Below, piece by piece: positions 11,388-22,400 of a DNA stretch of 64,000 nt. Within the stretch, counting starts at the first letter, position 1. Every line of letters begins with the position of its first letter. Made by a program: the position numbers and the translations under genes. The DNA lies in the NCBI GenBank assembly GCA_031763025.1, contig JASSKH010000025.1:4978689-5042688 (forward strand), in the 5' to 3' direction. The notes below the pieces were generated by a model. The model was not told the origin of the DNA. It did no database searches and saw only the letters and a program-made list of their open reading frames with translations. The stretch comes from Macrocystis pyrifera (Eukaryota > Sar > Phaeophyceae > Laminariales > Laminariaceae).

Positions 11388-11700
11388 CCAGTCAGTCAGT
11401 CACTCAGTCAGTCAGTCACTCAGTCAAGTCAGTCACTCAGTCACTCAGTCAAGTCAGTCACTCAGTTACTCAGTCACTCAGCCACTCAGTCAAGTCAGTC
11501 ACTCAGTCACTCAGTCACTCAGTCACTCAGTCACTCAGTCACTCAGTCACTCAGTCACTCAGTCACTCAGTCACTCAGTCACTCAGTCACTCAGTCACTC
11601 AGTCACTCAGTCACTCAGTCACTCAGTCACTCAGTCACTCAGTCACTCAGTCACTCAGTCACTCAGTCACTCAGTCACGCAGTCACTCAGTCAGACAGCA
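11388..11700. repeat. CAGTCACT 8-bp tandem array
   Basis: About 300 bases of CAGTCACT with early variants (CAGTCAGT, CAGTCAAGT). Because 8 is not a multiple of 3, the array is open in several frames and gives artificial Ser/Gln/Val/His-rich open frames; these are not genes. Confidence 0.95.
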
Positions 11701-11878
11701 GATTTGTTGTTGAACGCGTTCCCCACTCCGTCCCCTGTATAAACGCCTGATATACCATAGACGCGACGCGCGCCACGATAGAGGTACGAGTACCACTTTT
11801 TGCACTCTGAGGCACCATTTCTGACCGACGGGGCTTCTCGACTGAAGAGCTACCTACCCAATGAGGCAAGCCAACCCT

Positions 11879-11991
11879 TCTATTACGGGGGTACACAGTT
11901 AATAGGACCTATGATACACATAAAAACCTATATATTTACCTATTTTTACTATCAAAATTTGGTCCCGTTAACCATGGACCCCCGTAATAGG
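11879..11991. mobile_element. MITE family A, copy 2
   Basis: CTATTACGGGGGTACACAG at one end, CATGGACCCCCGTAATAG at the other; core in the opposite orientation to copy 1. Confidence 0.85.
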
Positions 11992-11992
11992 G

Positions 11993-12074
11993 CAAACTGC
12001 AGTCCCGTTCAGTCAGATTCTTAAGCGTGTTTGTCCCCAAAACGGAACTGCAGTCAGTCCTGAACGGGTTTAAA
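11993..12074. mobile_element. Foldback family B, copy 2 (partial)
   Basis: CTGCAGTCCCGTTCAG and GTTTGTCCCCAAAACGGAAC with CAGTCCTGAACGGGTTTA. It abuts MITE copy 2 and the telomere-like tract. Confidence 0.65.
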
Positions 12075-12076
12075 CA

Positions 12077-12128
12077 ACAAGGGTTAGGGTTAGGGTTAGG
12101 GTCAGGGTCAGGGTCAGGGTCAGGGTTA
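12077..12128 (+). repeat. Interstitial telomere-like repeats (TTAGGG/TCAGGG)
   Basis: GGGTTAGGG units pass into GGGTCAGGG units and back to GGGTTAGG. They abut a foldback element and lie between two MITE copies, so this is an internal tract, not a chromosome end. Confidence 0.85.
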
Positions 12129-12230
12129 GGAAATAATAGCATTCCCTGTGTATCTACGAGGCCATGGAGTCGTTGGTCAGGTCGCCCCTTCACGTTTTTT
12201 GCCAAGGTCAGTATTTAATAGTGGCGCATG

Positions 12231-12344
12231 CTACTACGGGGGTGTCCATAGTTAATAAGACCTGTGGTGTACGTAAAAACCTATATATTTACCTATTTTT
12301 ACCAACAACATTTGGTCCTATTTACTACGGTCCCCCGTAATAAG
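12231..12344. mobile_element. MITE family A, copy 3
   Basis: CTACTACGGGGGTGTCCATA to TACGGTCCCCCGTAATA. Confidence 0.85.
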
Positions 12345-12467
12345 GTGCGGCTTGTTCCTCGCTTGAAGAGCCCTATACCTCAACACCTGCAGTAGACCTG
12401 AAAAGCAGATTTTGACGAAAAGCTAAAACTGCACCCGTATGACTTTCGCCATAGCCCACTGGTAGCT

Positions 12468-12471
<4 letters not shown>

Positions 12472-12507
<36 letters not shown>
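12472..12507. repeat. TA dinucleotide repeat
   Basis: A run of TA of about 36 bases, flanked by single-copy-looking DNA. Confidence 0.9.
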
Positions 12508-12511
<4 letters not shown>

Positions 12512-13266
12512 AAAACAATGGTAGATAGAACATTACACAGTAGTATTTGACGATAATGGGTTAAGAAAGCCCGGTCAGTCAGAAATGTTTTGGCCAAAAA
12601 AAGTGCTCTACCTACCTCTATCGTAGCACCCGTCGGGGCCTATAAATGAGATGTGTACCGTAGCTCCTTCAGTGAGGAACCAGAGAAAGGGTTAGGGTGA
12701 TGCGAGTACACAGATAGAACTGCAGTAAGCTTTCGGACCAGGCGGTCGGGTACGACTGGAGACTAGTTTTTACGTAGACAGGCTTTTACGCACGGCTAGC
12801 TTTTAGGCGGCGAGACGAAACGACTAGCCCAAGACATGCAAAACGACCAGCCTCAAGCTGATAGCTGGTGACGTCGCAACGACGGCTAGCCCCAGCGGTA
12901 CTCCTATATACATACCAGGTATACAGACAGTACACGTCACCTGTCAAGAATCACCTTTGTTGGCGAAGGTTCGCGGCTTATTGTGACGTCAACGTTGAGC
13001 GTAGGCTCTTCAAGGCTGTTGCAGAGGATTCAAAGTGGCGTCCTCGCTGAGCACAAATGCTTCGTACCTGTAAACTCTTGAATAAACAAGACGTTATGAA
13101 ATTGTTAACTACAAAATTCTCAACACGTGTCGCGCGTACTGTCCTCATTGAAAGCAGCACCATAACATATACTGCCGTGGCATGCGCCGCTCTATGAGTT
13201 TCCGATGCAAACAAACCTTCGACTCGCTCAGGAACTATAGACGTTTGATGCTGCAGCAGCTATGGG

Positions 13267-13375
13267 TTTTACGGGGGACCATAGTAAACAGGACCAAATA
13301 TTGTTAGTAAAAATAGGTAAATATATAGGTTTTATGTTTGCCGTAGGTCCTATTAACTATGTGCCCCCGTAATAG
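13267..13375. mobile_element. MITE family A, copy 4
   Basis: TTTTACGGGGGACCATAGTA to TATGTGCCCCCGTAATAG. Confidence 0.85.
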
Positions 13376-13939
13376 CAACTTAATTTTCTGAAGCATCCTT
13401 GCTTGAAGGGCTCCACACACCTCACCAAATCCCTTCCAAGGCTTGGTATTGTATCGAATTCATATTATTATAGTAAATTTTGATGCCGTCGCGAAGAAAT
13501 GAGTCATCCACAGTACCCCACCCAAACCCCTGAACTTAGGAGGAGCCCGGGGGCAACATCGCTGCAACACCCGCGGCTTCCGGTGGGTGGATGGACCAAG
13601 TTTAATAACAAAGGAGGAAACCCAGAGCTGTACCACGTACGATGCAGTCGATTTTGCTCCCAAAATATCGACGTCGGTAACATGTTGCGGTTCGAGCAAC
13701 AAGAACGTGCATGCTTACACATGCATGTTTACATGCCCACACCAGTACCAAACCCGTGGATTTGCCAGAGAACGGTCCCCAGACACCGCAAAGCTTTTTT
13801 TCCGACCAAGAACTACACCGGTATGAACTAAACAAACCTCCCCTCCTCGTTGTACATAACACTTTTGTGACGGTTTGACCCTTGTCCTCGACTTCCAACT
13901 CGTAAGATTTTCCTTTTGACGCTGACACGCTTGTTGCGA

Positions 13940-15240
13940 GTTAGGGGATCCCCCTAGATAGGGGACCCCCTCTTAGTTTAGGGGATCCCCCCTCCCCTTA
14001 GGAGATCCCCACTAACCTTAGGGGGTCCCCGCTCATCTTAGGGGATCCCTACTCACCTTAGGGGATCCCATCTCGCTTTAGGGGATCCCCAACAGCCTTA
14101 GGGGATCCCCGACAGGCGTAGGGGATCTCCACTATGTGTATATATTGTATGTGCACCCAACATGTACGAATCGTATGGGATATAGCGTCTCTAATCAGTT
14201 TCTCCTTTTTTCGAAATTATCGTGAGAATTGGGGGATCTCCTAAGACCGTTTATTTGGGCGATATTCCAATATCACAGATGATGTTGGAAAATCACCCAA
14301 AGGTGATATTGGAATATCACCCAAATGCAATATGGAAAAATCATGTTGTTAAACCTGGTTGTTAAAGTGTTTTAAACTCAAGACGAGAGGGGATACCCCC
14401 TCGCCCTGTTGGGGATCCCGCGAGCCAATCAATGGGACCCCCTCACTGTATTGAGGACTGGGACCCAATTTCACGAGGAATACCATGTAGTTATTGTGGG
14501 GGATCCCCCAAGGAAAATGAGGATCCCGTAAGACAAAACCCCCTCCCTATACTAAAGACTGAGGCGAAAGGGGTTCCCTAACTATAAATAGGGAGATCCC
14601 CTAACTCGCAACAGGGGGATCCCCTAAAGCCTGTTGGGGATCCCGCAAGGCAAATAGGATCTCCTCGTTAAAATATGGAGTGGGACCCTAATTCCACGCT
14701 GAATACCATGTTGATATTATGTAATGCACCTAGTCGCGAGTTGGGGATCCCGTAGGACAAAAGGGATCACCTCACTGTTGGGAGTTAGGGGATCCCCCTA
14801 GTTAGGAGATCCCTTTGGGCTTACGGGATCCCCACTTGCCTTAGGGCATCCCCTCTTACCTTAGGGGATTTTCACTTGCCTCAGGGGATCCCCCACAGGC
14901 TTTATGATCCCCTCTCGCCTTAGGGGATCCCCAACAAGCTTAGGGGACCCCCAACAGGCCTAGGGGATCCCCAGACGCTTTGCGGGATCCCCAGACGCCT
15001 TGCGGGATCCCCAGGCGCCTTGCAAGACCCCCACCATGTACGTATAGTATGTGCCCCCAACATGTTGCGAGTTAGGGGATCCCCTAAGCCTGTGGGGGAT
15101 CCTCTAAGCCTGTGGAGGATCCCCTGAGGCAAGTGGGGATCTCCAAAGGTGAGAGTAAGAGGGGATCCCCTAAGGCAAGTGGGGATCCCTTAAGTCCAAG
15201 TCCAAGGGATTCCCTAACTAGGGGGATCTCCTAACTAACA
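13940..15240. repeat. GGGGATCCCC minisatellite, about 1.3 kb
   Basis: Tens of degenerate units of about 18-22 bp centred on the palindrome GGGGATCCCC, often followed by CCTTA. There are two blocks (about 13940-14135 and 14380-15240). Between them lies a spacer with its own inverted units GGTGATATTGGAATATCACC (14258-14330). A segment with CACTATGTGTATATATTGTATGTGC and CCAACATG (14130) recurs in altered form at 15029-15062. Confidence 0.9.
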
Positions 15241-16240
15241 ACAGCTACCCCACACCTTAGGGATCCCATATGTGCTTTTCATAAGAGTGGTGTTCTGTTT
15301 GGTATTCCGTCTCGGGTAAGAAATACCGGGTAGTAACTTATAATTTTTAAAGCAAAATTCCAGTACGATTTTTTTCAGCAAAACTTAAGTGTATGTTATA
15401 AAGCACCTTTTTGAACTACCCTTCCAGCGGTCACTCCCACCGCGAACCCTCGCGAAGTCTTCTCTCGCTCTCTCACCACCACCGCGTCCGCACCCACTCA
15501 CGCGCAACCATTGTACATACTCCACACGGACCAATCATTCGACGCTGCTATCCAACGCACGAAAGCCCGCTTCTCAAACGGTTCTCAGTAGGATGCAAAT
15601 CGCCCTTCATGCGACTCACCCAACACCTCACGGCGCTTGCTTCGCGCTTGGTGCAAGCAATGTCTTCCTGGTCAGCGAAAACCCGACATGCTCCGTCCCG
15701 GCATTGTAGGGATACGAGAGTCTATGGACATACGACTACGGGCGTGCATCATACGGAGTACGAGCAAACACCCCCACACACACGATAGAATCGCATCGAC
15801 TCTACTCTCACCTCCTGGCATGCGCTATTTGGCCTTCAAACCGAACATCACCTCCATGCCGTCTGTTTTTCCTGTTGTCGACGTCGGTCCCCGGAATGTA
15901 CCCGTCATTTCAAAGCGTGTACTGCTGTAGGTATGAGTATAATATGCTACGCCGCATTTTGCGTTAGTGCGATACACGTCGTTTCGGTACGCTTCAGCGA
16001 GGACGAAGGCATACCCTTTGTATGTGTACTGTATACTATAATGAAGATAAAACGCCCCCTGGGACGAATTTCAGACCCGGTTTCCTCCAAAACATGCCTT
16101 AAGGAGGGGGGCACACACAACAAAAGTGGTGGCTTTGGAAATATTTCGTCGAGAAGGTTGCATAGACGCATCGATCGCTGGTCGTACTCAGTACGCCCTC
16201 CCCGTTGTAGAGAAACCCACCTTTCAGAATCGCGCGAGGG
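15240..16240. other. Intergenic, one dispersed repeat copy
   Basis: Apart from the roughly 180-bp dispersed repeat at 15588-15786 I see no supported gene. Confidence 0.4.
15588..15786 (+). repeat. Dispersed repeat family C, copy 2
   Basis: AGTAGGATGCAAATCGCCC, GCTTCGCGCTTGGTGCAAGC, CCGTCCCGGCATTGTAGGGA, CATACGACTACGGGCGTGCA and a CACCCCCACACAC tail. Confidence 0.8.
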
Positions 16241-16756
16241 GTGTGTTATCTTGCGTGTTATCTTGCGTGTTACCAGGTATACGGTACTGATGTCGTGACG
16301 TTTTTCCTATATCTGACCACACAAAACCAATACCAGGTATCAGCTACCACCGCAGTATCGCAAACGACGTCGCCAGTAAACTACTGTAGGTCGACCTCGA
16401 AGAGGGTGGGGGGTGGCCGGAAACAAGGAGCCGTAAACATGCGTGCGGAGAGCCTTGCGGGGAGTGTTGTGCGTCAACCACGCAGGCAATATCCCGGAGT
16501 CGGCAGAGAGGTTTCAAATAATGAAGGATGGCAGTCACTGTGGCCGCCATCGAAGCAACAGTCCTCGCAGCAATATCCGAACAGACGACGCGGTGATACC
16601 CTCGAGCCTCGAGCCCCACCCGTGCGTAGGGATCTCGTGGGACAGGGGGGTCCTCCACAGCAGCGATTTATGGATGCCTCGGTGAGAACAGTCGAGGACT
16701 GTGGTGGTGTATGCGAAAGCTGCCTAGCGGGGGGAGGGAAAGAGTTTACAGAGTAG
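16241..16756 (+). CDS. Unrecognised Gln/Arg/Gly-rich open frame
   Basis: 171 codons, Arg/Gln/Gly-rich in the second half, with no domain I recognise. A second + frame across the same bases ends at a donor-like CCTCG/GTGAGA (16681), and the minus strand is also open, so coding status is doubtful. It could be an exon of a small + strand gene downstream of the Kelch gene or chance openness in GC-richer DNA. Confidence 0.22.
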   Translation: MCYLACYLACYQVYGTDVVTFFLYLTTQNQYQVSATTAVSQTTSPVNYCRSTSKRVGGGRKQGAVNMRAESLAGSVVRQPRRQYPGVGREVSNNEGWQSLWPPSKQQSSQQYPNRRRGDTLEPRAPPVRRDLVGQGGPPQQRFMDASVRTVEDCGGVCESCLAGGGKEFTE

Positions 16757-18694
16757 TGCTGCTAGTAATAGTATCGACAGTGATTCAAGAATTAGGAGCT
16801 TACTTGCCGTGCACTGCGTTTTTTTTTACAAACCACTGATCCCTTATCCGGTGTCCATGGACGAGTCGTTCTCTGCTCTTCTTCTTCACTCTTCGCTACT
16901 GTGTTTTTGTGCTCGACGACGGCAGACAGTAAGATGAGTGCTGCACTCTCAGCTACGACCGTAAGTGGACTCTCGGCCTACTATCATACCAAATGTTATC
17001 GTCTTCGACGAGAACAGCGGGACCTTGGTACACCCAATACGAATCGGAAACTTGACGACGGTTCAAGAATGAAGGACTTGTCGTTAACAACAACAGTTCC
17101 ACACGTCCGAGACTTTACGATGTACAGCAGATCATGTAGATACTAGGCAGCCGTCATGATGTTATGCTTGTGCAGGATTTGTATATTGTAGTACAGATCC
17201 GGCCCAGAGAACAGGTCCTACCTCAGATAGTGCAGACTACGTATCTAAGGCTCGCACGCGGCAACATGATTTAGATCACAATGATCTGCAATATGTCGCA
17301 GATCCGTAGATCATGAAGTGGGAATGATCTGTAGATTATCTGGCCGACGTGTGAACAGTTCTATACGGTTCCTGTCTAACCCTTGCTCGCCTTCGCATAC
17401 ATATCCGGTATCCTTTGACGAGTCGAAAGCCGTCCTGCTGTGGCGCTCTTCCTTCTCCTCGTCTCACTCTCGACTATTGCTATTGTGTTTCGTGTCTAAC
17501 GACGACAAGACAGCGAAGAGAATACTCACGCCTACGAACCGATCTTATCAACATGATATTGGTGTTTTCTTGTGTTGTTTTTATTCGTCCACTGTTACCT
17601 CGTCCTCGCTAGTTGCTTGTGGACCTCGCCGCTGGTTGGCTCCGATGCCGGTGCGAGCGTTTCGCAGCTACCTTGACAGGAGCATCGTGTATTCTCCATA
17701 TCGCCACGAATTGGCTTGATCGAGCATCGGCACGAGCTTCGCCATACTCGTATCGACAAAACAATGCTCTTGGAACACAGTGCGCGGTCTCTATCGCCCG
17801 GCGCACAGTCTACACAGCGTTGTTCTAGGAAGTATAGGTATATCTACGGTAGCCCATGGGACTGGTTGTTCATCGGGTTTAGCACGAAAAATCTATCAAA
17901 ATCAGTAAGAGGTGAGCTATGCAGCTCACCTCAAGTGCGGGGCCACAGAAAATTGGGTGCACCCGTACACAGTAGCATGATTCTCCTGATTTCACTCGTT
18001 CTCGGCTTACAATCCAGAGCTTTGCGTTGACGAAGGTTAATCCCGACCCCCCCACATCATTAAAAACAAACTTATCTCGGTCGAACGACCCGAAAAACGT
18101 TTGATGGCATGGCCCGTTTCGATGTGAGCAACCCTCACGGGGTGTGATATTGATGTACGATATCGGTGGAAAACCACCAAGTCACGTCGTCGTATATGTA
18201 TGCTGGTCTCCACAGATTTACATTTATATACCGGACGAAACACGGGTGCGGGTTAGATAGGGTGACCTGAGAACTCCACCACGCCATGCCCGCACGAAAG
18301 CAGGCCGATTTGTTACGGTCCCCAGTTCTTCGAAGCTAAGAAAACAGAACGCACTCGTATAGGCACAGCATGGGTGGGATTCTGGCTGTTCTACTAGTAC
18401 ACGGTGTTGGGATGGAGGCATTGCTCGAGCCGAGATCATTGACTGTGTAATGCACTGATCTCCACCGAGGGAAGTGGCGCTCTAGTTTTGGACTCCACCG
18501 TCAACGTTGACACCAATCGCGCGTGTTGACCTGAACAGACGTCCTTGTCTTACACTCTAGTCCTACCGCCCTCTGTTCCACTTGGTCGATTGAAGTGGCG
18601 TTCTCAGCTTACGCCTGTGGCCTACCATCCTCTCCCACCCTCTCCTCCACCTTGTTAATCAAAACCAACGCTCTCAGCTTACGCTCTAGGACCA
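16757..18694. other. Intergenic, downstream of the S74 gene
   Basis: No supported gene. It holds one copy of the GATC-rich dispersed module near 17170-17340 and unique-looking sequence. The 3' untranslated region of the - strand S74 gene must lie immediately below 18695, but I cannot place a cleavage signal. Confidence 0.4.
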
Positions 18695-19472
18695 TCATCC
18701 CCCCCCACTATCTTGTTGATGAAACTGACGCTCCAGCTTGCGTTCGAGACCTGCCATCCTTTCCTCCAACTCGTTAACCCTGCTTCGCAAGGCGGTGTTC
18801 TCCACCCACACCTGGACTAGATCGTACACTATCTCAGACTTCGGAGGCCCCGCCGTCTGCTGCGCGTGCCCCCCTCGCTCCGCCTCCCGTGTCTGCTCCC
18901 CTTTTGAGCCTACTTCCATCGTCATTCGCCGCTGCTCGAGTACATCACCAGCACCATCACGAACAACGGCACCAATACCATCACTGATACCAACACCATC
19001 ACCTACACCACCACCACCACCACCACCACCCCCATCACCACCGCCTCCACTAACATCAGTACTACCACCAACACCCCCAACAATAACACCTACATCAACA
19101 TCCCCAATACCAACGTCAAACCCAACACCACCACCGCCGCCGCCCATGTCAGGGGTAGTGGTGATGGCGGTAGCTTTAGCGGGGGCAGTTCCTCCTCCTG
19201 GCGCTGCTGCAGCCGCGGCGACTGCGGCAGCATTCTCTAGCTTGTCGAGACGAGCAAGCGCAGCAGACAGAGCGGAAGCGAGCAACGGGACAAGGCGAGA
19301 GTAGGCGACAACCTTGAACCCGCGCGCGTCCTCGGATACCACTTCCGGCGCGACCGCCTCTACCTCCTCCGCGATGAAACCGAGCTGGCGACGGTCGCTG
19401 ATCGACTGCTGGGCCATCGGTCCTCCGACCACTGTCGGAAAGGCGTCGGGCTTCAGTGCGTAGGTTACGGCC
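18695..19472 (-). CDS. S74 gene exon 21: chaperone core, Gly-rich insert, coiled coil, stop
   Basis: Acceptor CACGTTGGCAG (phase 2). It encodes VTYALKPDAFPTVVGG, RQLGFIAEEVEAVAPEVV and the helix SRLVPLLASALSAALARLDK, matching the S74 core. Then come about 110 residues of Ala-, Gly-, Val- and Asp-rich low complexity (CACCAC-type repeats at about 18990-19145) and a heptad-like helix VENTALRSRVNELEERMAGL. The stop is TGA at 18697-18695. The released C-terminal part would be about 283 residues. Confidence 0.8.
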
Positions 19473-22400
19473 CTGCCAACGTGAGCGATGAAGTTTAACA
19501 CAAGGGAAGGACGTGGAATAGGGTAAGCGCGAAAGGGAGAAAGGAAAGAGGTGAAAAGCTATATTTATATTTTGCTTCGAGTACCTTAGGCACTGCTGCT
19601 GATCCGGCTTTCCGAACCGTCCACACGTCAAACAAATCATCGATTCCTACAGCATGATCTAGGTATTTCAGGGGAAGGTATATTCCCGATCTGTGCGATC
19701 TAGCTCGTGTTTCCGCGTGATGGTATAGCGGGCATGATCTACCACATGTACCCTTCATTGGATACGTACTACACAGGTCCTGCGCAGCATATCATAACGG
19801 TAGGTTAGGATTTGGATGATCTAGATGATCTGAAGATCATCTACCTATCCGACCTCTGGAGCCATCCCTTCGAGGGGTTTTCCTGTGACTGCGATGGGTG
19901 CTTGGCGCTGATGCCCGTAGCGGTTCGCAATCTGGACTGTACGGGGAGGGGGGGTGGTAATCCCTTTTGCAAAGCAGGGTTGTTGCTTATCCGAGCTTTC
20001 TCAAGGTTCCACACCTCGGATAGGTCATCCATTCCCGCTTCATGATCTAGATGACTCCTGATATGCATTGAACTAGTTCACGTCGCCGGGTGGGGGCGTT
20101 CAATCTGCACGATCCAGAGTATATTTCCTGGGTTGGATATGTACTACACAGATCCTGCACAGCACCTCACAACAGCCGATTAGGATCAAGATAATCTCTG
20201 TGTCGACATGTGGAAGGTTGTACCGGCCGAGGGGATAGAAGACGACTGGAGTTCGATAGGCATCTATAGGCATCTGCCGGCCGCAGAAGAAGGTGACAGA
20301 AGACGGTTGGAGTTCGATAGGCACTTGCCGGCCGCAGCGGAAAGTCGAGAATGAGGCTGTACGCGACTATGTAGAAAATACCTGGACAAAGGTGAAAATC
20401 AGTCGCCCGAGCGGTCACAACGACTGGTGATTGGAAACGCCAGACCTACCACAGGCCACCCTAAGCTCTAACGTGACAGGACAATCCTACCGGCCCTATA
20501 CATATACCAGATCCAGCCCTGAAACGTGCCTCACAACCTGGAACGCAAGGAGCCCCGCCACCCTGTCTAGCGAGATATCTAGCACAACCTGCGCAACACC
20601 AACAGTCAACCCCCCCCTATCTCAACGCGCAAAAAGTGTCTGCCCAGTCCGTGATAACCCGACGTGCTCCATCCCGGTATGTTAGGGATTGGAGGGGACG
20701 ACTACGGCGATGTATGACACGAATACACCCCCCCGCATTGTAGGGATTTGAAGGTGTATGGCCACATGACTACGGCCATGCATGACATGAGTACCTCCCC
20801 CACCCTCCCCCCTTTCCCCCGCACACCCTACTCGCCTCAGTCCCCGCACAGCCGACGACGCGTCCACGGAAGGGATGGTCCGCACGTTCTCCTTCATCCG
20901 ACTGTCGGAGGTGTCCATGTACGGACCGCGACCCATCACCGCTCCGGCGACCGTTACTGATCCCTCTACGACCATATCCGACGCCGCGGTGATCACCCCG
21001 CTGACGTCTAACCCGGCAACCCCGACGGACAGAGAGGACAGGCCGTCCACCCCACCCCCCGCTGAGAAGTCGAGAGCCGGGGACAGCAGAGCTTGGCCCC
21101 CAAAATCGACGGTACCAGTTACCTGCAAGGCACGGAGGGGGGGGTAGATGAACGGGGATCGTGCGGAGGAGCAGGTGTTGTGGACCGCCAGCCGTGGAGG
21201 TATTTTGTCGGGTCATGTCTACTCTAAGCGTGTGCAAGACGCGTTCCGACGTTTCACAGGATCGACGTATCGGACGGTATCAAAAGTATCGAATGTATCA
21301 CACTTTCAAAAGTTTCAAAGTGTCTAATTATCAAAAGTATCAGAATACGATCGATGTTCTGCTTACATCACGGCTATGACGGAACAAAGGGTCAAGAGCA
21401 AAAGCCCCGCCTCCACCTGCTGACGTGTAACTTGCGGCATTCACTCGATGGCATTGGAACGCCGCATCCGCTTCTATCAAGAGAACTCATTTTTGTTGGA
21501 GAAGATGGCATAGCTGTGTCGCTGGGAAACTTGCACAGACAGCGGGATGTCTGTAATTGTCGTCGACTGGCTTGCGTTGGATCCCGATCGGTCGGTCCGT
21601 CGGTCGGTCACTCCAGCCATTCCGTAAAGGGTCCCTATTTGTTGGCACCGTGTGAAACCCAGGAAACCGATCCTGTTCTTCTTCGAGACGTCATCAACGC
21701 CATTTTTCATTTTCCAGACAACAAAACGTTGTCCATAAAAAAAGTGGTCCACATCAAAAAGGCCCATAAAGATCACACTCTCACTTACCTCGTGCCCTGA
21801 CACCTTCCCCGGCATGAACACGCCATTTTCGTCGTCGAAACTCAGCCCCGCGGCAACCTTCAGCTCACCGCTTTCCGCCGCCGCCACCACAACCATCCCT
21901 CCCCCCCCCCCCGCGTTCTTCAAAGCTCCGACCCTCACCCCTCCCGCCAGCTCCACGACGTCTCCACCGACAACGCCCTCAAACGTCACGTTCTCTAGTC
22001 GAGCGTTTTTAATGCGGTTGCCTTGAGCGTCTATCCCCCTGCTGAATTCGGCCACCCCAGCAATGGAAACCCCTCCTGCCACGGACAGCGTTCCTCCGAT
22101 CTCGGCGCCTCCCCGGCAGCTTAGCTCACCGGACGAACTCGGACCGGCGATCAGCGCGGAGGCGGCGTGGAGGGAGAGGGTGGCAGGGTCGGCCGGACTC
22201 ACGGATCCTTCCGCACCGATGGATAAGAGTGCCCCAGGAGAGGCGGCGTGTTCGTCCAGCCTTAAGGTCCTGCGGATGGTGAGCTCCTATATATCGGGGA
22301 CAGGGGGTGGGGATGGGCGGAGGAGGGGCGAGGCCCGGGTGGGCCGAGGAAGGAGGGAAGGAGGAGGAGGGGGAGATGAAAAGGAAGAGGAGGAGGAGGA

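Noticed and set aside
11203..11750. Open frames of repeated Ser-His-Ser-Val-Thr-Gln
   Set aside because: Direct translation of the CAGTCACT array in several frames, with no other support.
12077..12128. Chromosome end
   Set aside because: The telomere-like repeats are few, degenerate and flanked on both sides by ordinary sequence and transposons.
13940..15240. CRISPR-like regular repeats
   Set aside because: Units are degenerate, contiguous and without unique spacers; this is a eukaryotic minisatellite.
18738..19304. + strand open frame rich in Pro, Ser and Thr opposite the S74 exon
   Set aside because: Complement of the Gly-rich insert in exon 21; the minus strand has the S74 motifs and splice logic.
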